Shown piece after piece: positions 26,235-38,809 of a stretch of DNA of 64,000 nt. Source of the stretch: Hyperoplus lanceolatus (Eukaryota; Chordata; Actinopteri; Uranoscopiformes; Ammodytidae). The notes beneath the pieces are model-generated. The model was given only the letters and a program-made list of their open reading frames with translations, had not been told where the DNA came from and did no database searches. The translations under genes were made by a program, and so were the position numbers. Numbering within the stretch: position 1 is the first letter of the stretch; the number at the start of each line of letters is the position of its first letter. Where the stretch lies: contig CM049396.1 of assembly GCA_026929865.2 (NCBI GenBank), positions 25,647,501 through 25,711,500 of the forward strand. Reading direction: 5' to 3'.

Positions 26235-28079
26235 CGCTCATCCACCTCTCTGCTGGCGCGGGGTCGGTGGCGGGTCACCCTGTCTGGGGTCGGTTCTCTG
26301 GCCTCTGCTGGGGGGGAGTTTGCTCTGGGTTAGGCGCCGGTCTTGGGCTGTTCCGGTGGGCTGCCCTGGCCGCTCGGGCTGGGGCAAATTGGCGTCTGAC
26401 CGTGGGCACCGCTGCTGGGGGGTGGGACCATGTCTTGCCTCCGGACGGGCGGTCGCGGCGGCCTCCGGGACTTGGCTGGGTGGTCATGTCGGCTGGCGGG
26501 GCTGGGGGTGGGGCGCTGGGGCGGCGGCGCTGCCTGCCGCTGTCATTGGTGTGCTCTGGGCTGGGGGTGGCCGGGGGGGTGGTGGTGTCGGGGTGCGTGC
26601 TCAGGCGTCTGCAGTGGCGCCATGCTATTGCCTGACGGGACCGTTGGGTGGGGTGGAAATGGGGCATCGGGTGCAGATTGTGTAATTGTTGGACGCGGGT
26701 AGCTTTGACCGCCTCGGGAGATACTAGATTGTCGTGGGGCGGATGGAAGCAATCTATGCAATTTGCGTTTTAACTGTTTTTAACTGCTTTTAAACTGTTT
26801 TTAACTGTTTTTAAACTGTTTTTATCATTTATCCCTGCCTGGCGGTCCGCTCTGTGGCATCACTGTTGGCGTCTGTGTTTCGATGCCCGGCGTCGGTGCT
26901 CCTCCGGCCGGTCCTGGCTCTGGGTGTGCCGATGGCGGCGGCGGATGCGTCGCGCCCTTTGTACTTGGCACCTCTGGCCTTGCCTCGTGGGCTGGGCATG
27001 GCCGGTCCAGCGGGCCCGAGTGGGCTGTACGGGCCGCCCCTCCGGGGGTTTCGGCTGTGGTTGCTCCTCGTGGCAGCGGTGCATTTGGCTATTTCCCTAT
27101 TCTATACTCTATTCTCTATCTATGGCCTCGGTCCTCCTCGGGACTAGTGCCACACTGGGGCGTGCTCTCTGGGGGCGGGGTGCTGGGGGGCAGGCTCTGG
27201 GTCTGGGGGGCTGGCGCCGATTGTGTGTCGGTGGGGAACGGTAGAGTGTAAATCAATGTAATTTAATGTTAATTGTGTTCATATTGTTTACCATTGTTAT
27301 AGCGTTATTATTAACAGCCTGAGGAGCTGCCTCGGTCTCGGTTTGTCTGGGCCTGAGTACCGGTTGTCCTCCCACTGAAAAATTGTCCTGCCGATGCTAA
27401 TTGCATAACTGATACCATTTCTCTGACATTTGTTCTCCTCTGTCTATCTTCCATGATTGGCTGAGCGTTGCCCCGGGGGTTCTTTCCCTCTGTCTACCAA
27501 GCACTCTCCATGCTACTCGACTGACTCCGAGTTCTGTGCTCTGAATCAGCTGTCCTAGGAACGGATGCTCCCCGCCTGCTATTGCCTCACATCAGCACTG
27601 ATTCACCGTCCATCAGGATAGTACTCTTTCTACTCGCTTGCTTGTTCAATCTTTGAATTCATTTTTGCTTTGCTCATTGGTTGCCTTTCTGTCCTCTTTC
27701 AGTTTTCCCTGGTCGCGACGAGACGGTGTGGATCTGGTCCCCCCTCCGGTAACATCTGAGAATGGACCATCAACGCGAAAGATGTTGCAGTGGTTAAGGA
27801 TGCCACCTGGAGACGTGGGATGTAATCCCGGCGATGGAAACCTTAGTTTTCCCTGGTGGAGACGAGACGATGTGGATCCTCTGGCAGCATCTGAAGTCTT
27901 CCTGCATCCACACTATTCGCACTTTACTTAGTATTACCATGTAATCACCTGGTCAATGATCAAATTCCTTTGTGATTTTCTCTACTTATGACATCTATTG
28001 CAGCATGTCCATCCTGGGAGAGGGATCCCTTACTCTGTCGACTCTCCCTGAGATTTCTTCAATTTTTTTTTATTCCGGT
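26235..28079 (+). other. LINE 3' UTR, first part: GC-rich and internally repetitive
   Basis: About 1.8 kb of non-coding LINE tail before the LTR insertion. From 26235 to about 27250 it is very G-rich on the + strand in two blocks (about 26235-26700 and 26845-27245) separated by a TTTTAACTG array. Overlapping open frames in all phases here come from base composition. Around 27702-27760 and 27848-27895 the phrase TTTTCCCTGGT(C/G) followed by GACGAGACG(G/A)TGTGGATC occurs twice, so the 3' UTR contains an internal duplication. Confidence 0.6.
26767..26826. repeat. (TTTTAACTG)n-like tandem array
   Basis: Five to six imperfect units of TTTTAACTG/TTTTTAAACTG inside the LINE 3' UTR. It is part of the element or expanded after insertion. 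Confidence 0.8.
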
Positions 28080-28584
28080 TGTTACGGCCGGCCATCCCAG
28101 GCTCGTTCAGCCGGCCAGTAAACATGCAAATAAACCAAATGAAACCATGAATCAAAGTAATAAGGTGCTTTATTTAAAACAAACCCACAACACAACTCAA
28201 TAAGGAGGCTGCAAAAGAAAAGAGGTAAACGGGAGGAAGACCTGGGGAGGCACAGTTGGACCACAGTATTGCCCAGGCCTTCCTCCAACTAAATTATAAC
28301 CCCGGCCCCTCTAAACTACGAGCAAAGTAAAATAATACAACCTAGCAGCCCCCCATAAGTAAACCAACCATAAACTAAATAAACCGCAAGCCAGCAGCAG
28401 CAGCAGGTCAGCAGCACACCGTCCAGTCAGGCAGGCAGAGAGAGAGCGAGACCGGCGCAGGCCACGCCTTTAAGCCCCACCTAATTAGGAGCACCTGCCG
28501 CCAATCAGGCCTCTGGACACCTGGGAGAGAGAAAATGTGGAGGAGCAAGAGGAGGGAGGAACAGAAAGGTGGGAGCGCGTAACA
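28080..28584 (-). mobile_element. Solo LTR inserted in the LINE 3' UTR
   Basis: A 505-bp segment begins TGTTACG and ends CGTAACA (TG...CA with 7-bp inverted ends) and is flanked by the perfect 5-bp duplication CCGGT at 28075-28079 and 28585-28589. These are the marks of an LTR-retrotransposon end. On the - strand it carries AATAAA (complement of 28169-28174), which suggests transcription toward lower coordinates. No internal coding region or second LTR is present, so it is a solo LTR left by LTR-LTR recombination. A Gypsy-type source is likely in fish but not shown. Confidence 0.8.
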
Positions 28585-28589
28585 CCGGT

Positions 28590-28752
28590 AAAGGGTTTTT
28601 ACTGGGAGTTTTTTCTCAGCCGAGCTAAGGGTGTAAGGGCAGGGTGTCATATTGTATCATATTGTATCATAAATCATATTGTATGAAATGTAAAGCCCAC
28701 TGAGACAAATGTGTTTGTGATTTTGGGCTATACAAATGAAATTGATTTGATT
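28590..28752 (+). other. LINE 3' terminus
   Basis: The LINE resumes after the LTR with AAAGGGTTTTTACTGGGAG and runs to its conserved 3' end (CCCACTGAGACAAATGTG, then GGGCTATACAAATG). A short ATATTGTATC repeat lies at about 28649-28686. The 3' hairpin/tail region is the part recognised by the LINE's own reverse transcriptase. Confidence 0.65.
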
Positions 28753-31739
<2,987 letters not shown>

Positions 31740-32130
31740 CCATGTGGCTACAAGGCTGAGAGCCATGAAAGGTATAAAGAGAGCAGGTCTGGGCCTGAGA
31801 TGAAAGGGGGATGTCAGTCAGCAGCATCCACCACAAGGCATGCCCACCTGCTCCAAATACCACACAACCACATACCTAATGAGATAGCTGGCTGGATTAG
31901 CAAGAGGGATGAAGGAATACAGTATTTCATTAAAGGGTCATTGGGCTGGCTGGCTGATATCAGCACTGCTCTGCTATCGAGAGCACTGGCAGGGCAATGG
32001 ATGCAGCACAATGAGGTAATTATCTGTCACTCGATAACGCTGCCAAAAGGTTGAAATACCAGCAATGCCACGCTGATTGAGCTGCTATCAAATGCCAGGA
32101 TCTGTGGCTCTGGGGAACAGGTGGTAAATG
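31740..32130. promoter_or_regulatory. Candidate conserved non-coding element
   Basis: A block of balanced composition with palindromic and homeobox-like words (CTGGCTGATATCAGC, GAGGTAATTATCTGTCA) inside a long reverse- and forward-open region (open frame 31638-32054). The encoded peptide has no recognisable domain and lacks codon-like periodicity by eye. An enhancer-like element is more plausible than an exon, but conservation could not be tested. Confidence 0.2.
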
Positions 32131-32481
32131 CTTATCAGAGCTTCAAGAAAGACCCCTCCCAGGTCCCCCCATATAGTCTGCAGATACATATCTTATATAA
32201 TATGTAGCTACTCTGTTTTATTCCTTTGTGTTATATTAGGATTACATTGAATGGCTGACCATGTTTGAAGATAATACTTACATGACTCCAAGCCAACTGG
32301 CGCTTTAACAAAAGCTTTTATGGCCATGAAGTGAAAAATGCAAAGGTCTGGTTTTGTTCTGTACATGGACTTTTTCCCACACACAGGTAATTAACACTTA
32401 ATTTCTATGGCATTTTCATATCAGCTGAAAACTACCCAAGAACCAGCTGTCAACATGTTCTGTACACCATTGGAGGGTAGC
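32131..32481. other. Unannotated non-coding DNA
   Basis: Nothing supported. Confidence 0.4.
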
Positions 32482-32640
32482 TTAAGGACAGACACAACAG
32501 GCAAAAACATTGTTTTATTTAGCACTGGTAAATTTTGCAATTTTTGGCCATTTCACTTCCATAACATGTCTTCTTTCATACTAGTATAACGGTCTGAACA
32601 TTCATATTTAAGATTTATATTTAGTCTGCTTTGGTTATTT
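32482..32640. mobile_element. Truncated copy of the TTAA element at 16.9-18.3 kb
   Basis: Starting at TTAA (32482-32485), the sequence GGACAGACACAACAGGC followed by AAAAACATTG parallels the left end at 16910. The block CTTCCATAACATGTCTTC followed by TTTCATACTAGTAT is shared with it exactly. Similarity fades after about 32640 and no right end is found, so this is a left-end stub. Confidence 0.7.
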
Positions 32641-33513
32641 AGAAGTTACCAGCCTTTTATTACGAAATCGGACAGTAATCATCTCAGCCCTTTAAATTAC
32701 AGTTTTTATCAATTTCACTTGCTAGTAATTTAGTGCCTCATTGCCTGACTGAGAACTAATTTCAGTCCTGTATTTCGTTGACTTACCAAATACCTGTTTG
32801 TTGAATATGGGTTTAGCTTAAGTCAAGTTCACATAGTACCAAGTTTGCCAAGATCTCCTCAGGGCTCATTTATTTGCAGCAAGATATTTTAAAACGCAAG
32901 CTTCTTTTCTCTCAGCTCTCGGAAGCCAAATATGTGACAACACTGCACTGACATGCTGTGATGGCGTCAGTTTGCAATGAGATGATCAGCCAAGCCTGCA
33001 GACATGAACAGGTACATCCAACTCACAGCTAAGCCGAGGCCCTGTTCATAGTTCCCCCATGAGGTTGTAATTTACAGCTTTTTTCAGGTGATAAGAAGCA
33101 GTGGCGCTCTGTCAGTTTTCCTTGGAAACACAAAAGTAAAGTGTTTGGACTGATAGATTCAGCAACTGTAACCAAAAACAGACAATATTTTTTTTATTAT
33201 TGAGCCTTTAGGCCTACTGATGCTGCCCGGGAGGAAAGGCTGAATAAATCTGCATATTACAATAATTCTCTACTGATGTTTGGCTGAATGTAGATGTGTT
33301 GCAACTTGTGTTATACCACTTCAAAATTTATTTTAAAATGCTTTGGCTATTGTGTATCTATTATGCTGTGTGATTTCTAGTTTGCACAGAATCCAAAAAA
33401 AGTTAAAGTACGACCTGTACGTACCCCAGTAAAACAAGATGGCTTAAGGGTTTTTTCATTAAATGGTTATGATGTTAATGTTGTATTTTAGCATTTATAA
33501 AACTCTGAAACTT
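32641..33513. other. Unannotated non-coding DNA
   Basis: Nothing supported. Confidence 0.4.
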
Positions 33514-33600
33514 GAAGGAATAGTTCACAATTTTTAATTATTAGCATTACTCTTCACTCGCTCAAGAAAAGGTGATAGAAACCATTCCTGTAACTGTGCA
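33514..33600. repeat. Possible MITE left end
   Basis: GAAGGAATAGTTCACAATTT resembles the terminal sequence of a very common fish MITE family that starts with an AAGGAATAGTTC motif. No matching right end was found close by. The call rests on one terminus and memory of the family. Confidence 0.3.
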
Positions 33601-33775
33601 TGCATTTCAAGGGGTAGTCAAGGGGAGCAAGTCAAAAGATACACTTATCAACATCACTAAATGTTACTGTGCTTGTTGGGACGTGTTTATTTACCACGTC
33701 ATGTTACACTTTATGTCATTTTAGAATCAAATAGATACTGGAAAGAAACCAGCAAGGGCCTGTTACAATTTGGTT

Positions 33776-34233
33776 CTAAAATGACAAGTTGGGAAAATGT
33801 ACACTCACAGGCCACTTTATTTGGTACACCTTGCTAGTACAGGAGTGGACCACCTTTGGAACTGCCCTAATTGTCAGTGGCATACTTCCAACAAGGTGTT
33901 GGAAACATTCCTCAGAGGTTTTTGTCCATATTGACATGATAGGATCACGCAGTTGCTGCAGCTCTGGCAGCTGCACATCCATGATGCAAAACTCTCATTC
34001 CACCACATCCTAAAGGGGCTCTATTGGGTTGAGATCTGGTGACTGGGCAGGCCATTGGAGTACAGTGAACTCATTGTCATGTTTAAGAAACCAGTTTGAG
34101 ATGATTTGAGCTTTGTGACATGGTGCATTATCCTGCTGGAAGTAGCCATAAGTGTTGCCTTTCTATCATCTTGAACCAGTCTGCCCATTATTCTCTGACC
34201 TCTGACATCAACAAGGAATTTTCGTCCACACAA
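33776..34233 (-). pseudogene. Tc1-like transposase remnant
   Basis: Two reverse-strand frames (34021-34233 and 33776-33982) carry N-terminal and C-terminal transposase sequence with a deletion and frame changes between them. The DDE catalytic core cannot be followed as an intact domain. The last codons run through the terminal repeat into host DNA. Confidence 0.7.
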
Positions 34234-34547
34234 CTGTCGCTCACTGGATATTTCTAATTTTTTGGACCATTCTCTGTAAACCCTAGAGATGGTTGTGCGT
34301 GAAAATCCTAATAGATCAGCAGTTTCTGAAATAATCAGACCAGCCCGTCTGGCACCATCAACACGTTCAAAGTCAATAAAAAAACCCTTTCTTCCCCATT
34401 ATGTTGCTCGGTTTGAACTTCAACAAGCTGTCCTGTCCAGGTCTACATGACTAAATGCATTGAGCTGCTGCCATGTGATTGGCTGATTAGTTATTTGTGT
34501 TAACAAGAAATTGAACCGGTGTACTTAATAAAGTGGGTGTGAGTGTA
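33800..34547 (-). mobile_element. Tc1-like element, internally deleted, TA target sites intact
   Basis: The left end TA-CACTCACAGGCCACTTTAT and the right end, the inverse of TA-CACTCACACCCACTTTAT, form terminal inverted repeats, and TA is present at 33800-33801 and 34546-34547 as expected for Tc1/mariner. The - strand encodes transposase pieces: CGRKFLVDVRGQR and GRLVQDDRKAT from the N-terminal DNA-binding half, then a C-terminal part with LQQLRDPIMSIWTKTSEECF. Central sequence and frame are lost, so it is non-autonomous. It belongs to the same family as the copy at 47226-48055. Confidence 0.8.
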
Positions 34548-37130
34548 GGTTGCAACGTAACTTGATTACCAGTGGTTGGCCTAACCTAACCTGGATGAAC
34601 GACCTTTTCCTTTTTCAAAATCAAAAATGCACACACAGTTACAGAAACGGTTTCTGTGGCCCTTTCTTTAGCGGGAGGGTGAGGCAAAAGTTAAAAATTT
34701 GAAATGTTGAAATAATCCCTAAAGTGGTGTCTCGAAAAAGCATCTGTTTGAGGGTTAAATCAACAATCCAGGTTTGAATAAAATATGTCATGGATGGAGT
34801 AGTGTATGCATAATAATTTTTTCTTTATCTTACTTCTCATGTCTTCCTTGACAGAAACTATGAAAGAATATAGATACCACATGTTTCCATGCAGAACATC
34901 CTGCAGAATCCATTGGGTCTTTACGTTGGCTAACATGGCTTACTGAATGTATATATCTTATTTAAGTACCTTGCACTGTGGCCACACATCTGTTAGTGCC
35001 ACACATGTTTGGCAGGTTGCTGAGATGATAGGGTGTGAATAATAGCCGTTTCTATGAGAGGCAAATCAAGACACAAACTGTAAATAACTATAATTATTAT
35101 TAGAAGGACCTTGCTCTGCGTGTCTGTGTTGAACTTATTTCATTCATGTCAATTGCATGTATAAAACCTTGGTTTTATAATATGATTTACAGAGCACTGT
35201 TGGTGTGCATCAAATCAGGTATGTGCATGAGGACATTTATAAATACTCATAAACCCATAAACCATCTCTGATAGCGTCTTATGTTTAGATAGAAGTACAA
35301 GCTATTCATGGGAGCTGTTTCCTCTCAGTGAAAGTTTGATGCATCATTTTAATCTGTCTTCACTGCATAAAGACATGTGTTTCAATCTGTCGTTAATAAT
35401 TCATATCTAATTGATAGCAGTCTTGTATTAGCAGCATTTCCAGCAGCTGATATAAGTTAGCTGTTGTACAGCGGTGTACCTTGAAACAGTGCTGAGTGAC
35501 ATAGCAACCCGAAAATTGTATAGATTTTTTTTTAATTACACATTGATGCTTCTCACTGAAACATAAGTATTCCAAATAAGGAAAATAAGGTTTCTGCAAG
35601 AAAATTGTGCTGTAATGTCGGCTCAAGTTCAAACAGCAGGCATACTGTTTAAAAGATTCACTTTCTATGTTTCAGAAAATCACAACAAAACAGGCAACAT
35701 GTTTAGTGTATCTATTGATTCTAGCACTGCTCTTAACAACAAATAACACCATTCACAATCACTGGTTGCTATGGGCGCATGAGTGCTGCTAATACCACTG
35801 AAAGCAACATTAGCATGGCTCTGATCTAGCACATGAAAGCGAGATGCGCCAGACTTGCTTCGACCAACTGGAGACGCTTACAGGGTCTAGACACAGACAA
35901 TGCTGGCAGAGAATCCCTCCCTTTAATGGTCACCATGGATACCACATACTCAACACCAATTTCTATTACTCTCCACATGGCACTGCATGTGTGAAGGCCA
36001 CACTACCTCAAAAATTCAACTCAAAGCAAGAGACATTAAAGATTTTCAGGATAGGGGGTCATGATCAAGCTGGCTGTTATAAACTTCCTCTTTACATGCA
36101 TGAGCCACGCGTATGGCTTTGAATATGGCGGAAAATTGGAGGTGTAACTGGATTATGATGGGATTTCAATTTGACTCGATCAGACACTTTGTAGTCCATG
36201 TGTTACCACAATCCTGTCTATTTGCTGTTATTCATGAGGTCTCCCACATAAACACAAGCCTATGTATACACCACAACCCTCAAAAGATGCCTCAATAATT
36301 TAAAACCCAAAGTTTCTCCATGCCTATTTCTCCTCTCTGTTTTATCAGAAATTCCTTTTGCTTGGTTGCTCTCCTGGGAGCAGCAGTGTAAGACTGGAGA
36401 ATTTCAATCTGGTTTATTAATTTTCCCCCCTTACATCTTTATGTCAGTCTGGATCAAACGGTGGCATCTCGTCAGCTACAACTCACCTAAACATGGCCAA
36501 AGTTATATTTTTGGTTTGTTAGTTTTAAAAAGCTTTTGGCATTTTTTTTACTGAATATGTACGTTTGACTTTCAACTCAAACTAATGACAATATATTGTA
36601 GTTTGCACTCAGTTGTGTCTTCAAGCCAATGGTGATAATGATAATTGATAGCTAGTAAGAACATCCTCTACCTGGGCTAACTTAAGCTCCACTTTGCATC
36701 AATTTATTATCCCTTCAGTTAAACCCACCTTGCACCAGTAGTACATAAAAAGAGACCTTACACATAAATGTATATATTATTTAATCGTCAGAAAACATCA
36801 ATAGAAAATGAGCCATACACATGTAGGCAGGAGACAAGTCGGCAGCAACTCTGCAAGAAAAAAAAGCGATGTTCTAATGCCTGGAAAGACCTTAGCTGAA
36901 TTCTGTGAATTCCTAACTGTTTCCTTGTGAAAGGCAAATTTCCCCGTCAATGGACCCCCAGTGTGTCCTGCAGTTCTTCTTGTGATGTAAATACAGACAT
37001 GGGAAAGCCCAGAGGTGAGGTACAGGTGAGTGTGTGTGTGCAATGGCAGGGGCTCCCTGTAGGGTTGTGTTTGCATAAAGAAAGAGGTAGAAAGAATCAA
37101 AGGCAGATAAAATGGCTCAGACACAGTGAG
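34548..37130. other. Unannotated non-coding DNA
   Basis: No feature supported. Low-complexity AT patches occur but no transposon end is clear. Confidence 0.4.
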
Positions 37131-38123
37131 GGGCACTTTACACGACAACACGAAACGGTGCAAACGCGGAAAAATTCCCGCGGATGCACTATATCATTTA
37201 CATGAAAACAGCAAACGCACGCATGAAACCGCAAGTTTTTGAGATCACCTCCCAGGGAGGATTTTTTGGAAAACACAACCGAAACCATTTTCCCTGGTAA
37301 TGCTGACGTCACGGCTCCAACCTCACACATGTGCTGTCAAAATACCCAGAAGCGAGTTATAAAGTTAGAAGACAACATGAACGGTGTCTCCACGGCACCA
37401 TCACTGTGATCAGCGGAGAGTGTCGTGCAGGGCTAAAATATAGGCTAACACTCGCCAATTTAGTCCAAGCGATTACTGCAGTAAGTTATTGAGACCACCC
37501 ACCCGCCACTTTGGCTGGGGAAAGATGTGTGCTCTGCCTGTTTTTCTAGCAAAATAAACGTGTGTCACTTCTATATGCCAGGTACACGGCTCTCTCTACA
37601 TTAAAAAACACTATCCATAGTTCAGCGCAACAAAAGGAGCATTAAGGCTACGGCTTCACAGTAAAAGCATTTCACTGGCTAAACATTAATAGCATTTCAC
37701 TGGACACATGTGAGTTGACTTTTATTTTGAAGTACGCCTAACAGGAAGGTAGCCGCTCACGAAGCCTCCTCACTATCAGCATGTCTTCTGTTTTCACGAG
37801 TTCAATGCGGTGAAACAAGAGGACAGAAAGCTTGTCATTTACAATACTTGTAACCCCAAGCTTACACCAACCGCTTTATGAACGTTAGTGGCATTAATTG
37901 TCGGTTACAGTAAGGTTTTATGCATCAAATTGTACCGGAAGAGCTTTCTACTAGGCTGTGTCACCGCTGACTATTGGCTTGCATGCTTACAATAGTGATT
38001 TTGTCCCATTTCCTCTGAAAACATGTGTACGAGTGAAGATGTCAGATAAATTGTGTCTGAACAGGGTTTTTTTTAAAACCAAAAACAGGAAAATTGTCAC
38101 GTTTTCACTGTGTAAAGTGCCCC
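37131..38123. mobile_element. DNA-transposon-derived element, copy 1 (0.99 kb)
   Basis: Terminal inverted repeats: the left end GGGCACTTTACACG and the right end, the inverse of GGGGCACTTTACAC. The interior is collinear with the element at 60521-61544, for example GAAACGGTGCAAACGCGG, CACCTCCCAGGGAG, CTGACGTCACGGCTCC and AGTTATAAAGTTAGAAGAC. TGAG directly abuts both ends and could be a short target duplication. No transposase frame is present. A hAT or related superfamily is possible but not shown. Confidence 0.7.
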
Positions 38124-38232
38124 TGAGACTTCTGTCAAGCATGAGTTGTGAAAGTCATATTGTGCCGGGTCAGAGTCCACAGAGCAGAATGCTCACCACA
38201 ACCTCTGTTGATATTGAATAGGGTTTAAATGC

Positions 38233-38809
38233 TTAAAGAGGACCTATTATGCTACTTTTCTGGTCTTAATTTCTTGTTTTACACTGCTATAGAGCAACCT
38301 GACACGAATCACATCACAAAAAACTATGTAGATTTTTGGGAAGCTTTTTCTCTTATTTTGGCGATCCAGCACATCCTGTCAACACTTGAGTGTGTGTGCT
38401 TCGGCTCCCTCCCCCCCCCCCCCCTCCTGCAAACCCCACTCCGTTGTGATTGGTTACCTTCCTTCCGGAACACTTTCAGTGGCGGGAAGCGCGAGCATGG
38501 ACCTATAAGGGCGCGAGGCAGACGCGAACAGGGAAGTGACAGCATTACCATACATGGAAACATCCGCGTGGTGACGTCAACAAATTTTTATGCAACGTCA
38601 CAAATTATGAAAGGCTAGACCGCTTTGAACACGTAACTTCTCCACTGTGTTTAGTGGTCTGCGCAGACACCCCAGACGGTCAGCAGGGAATACGTCGAAA
38701 TGCATGTAAGTCATTATTTGATAATTTAGTATGGTTAAGTATGACTATGAATCATCATAACAACGTTTATAGGTCATAAAAGTCAAAAAGCATCATAGGT
38801 CCTCTTTAA
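38233..38809. mobile_element. TTAA-flanked MITE
   Basis: TTAA at 38233-38236 and 38806-38809 brackets AGAGGACCTATTATG on the left and the inverse of AGAGGACCTATGATG on the right, a 15-bp inverted repeat with one mismatch. This terminus belongs to a common fish MITE family. The TTAA target points to piggyBac-type mobilisation. Open frames inside are short and contain a poly-C tract; no transposase is present. Confidence 0.75.
38411..38424. repeat. Poly-C tract
   Basis: Fourteen consecutive C residues inside the MITE, in a C/T-rich setting. Likely polymorphic in length and prone to sequencing error. Confidence 0.9.

Larger units (their letters stand above)
22190..28752 (+). mobile_element. Near full-length L2/CR1-type LINE carrying a solo LTR
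   Basis: The order 5' UTR, ORF1 with SGNH esterase, ORF2 with endonuclease and reverse transcriptase, then a long 3' UTR is typical of fish L2/CR1-group LINEs. The 3' end carries CATCCTGGGAGAGGGATCCCT, a GTAAAGGG...TTTTTTCTCAGCCG block, and ends with GGGCTATACAAATGAAATTG and a short TTGATT-type tail, close to a widely repeated fish L2 3' end. Removing the LTR inserted at 28080-28584 leaves about 6.06 kb. The 5' boundary is approximate, set where the CpG-rich leader begins. No target duplication was identified, and L2-type insertions often lack a clear one. Confidence 0.8.

Noticed and set aside
26227..27251. Several overlapping open frames of 72-152 codons on both strands
   Set aside because: They lie in the G-rich 3' UTR of the LINE, are open in many frames because stop codons are rare at this composition, and show no known domain.
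28080..28584. A TIR DNA transposon
   Set aside because: The 7-bp inverted ends are of TG...CA type with a 5-bp duplication and an internal AATAAA, which fit an LTR better.
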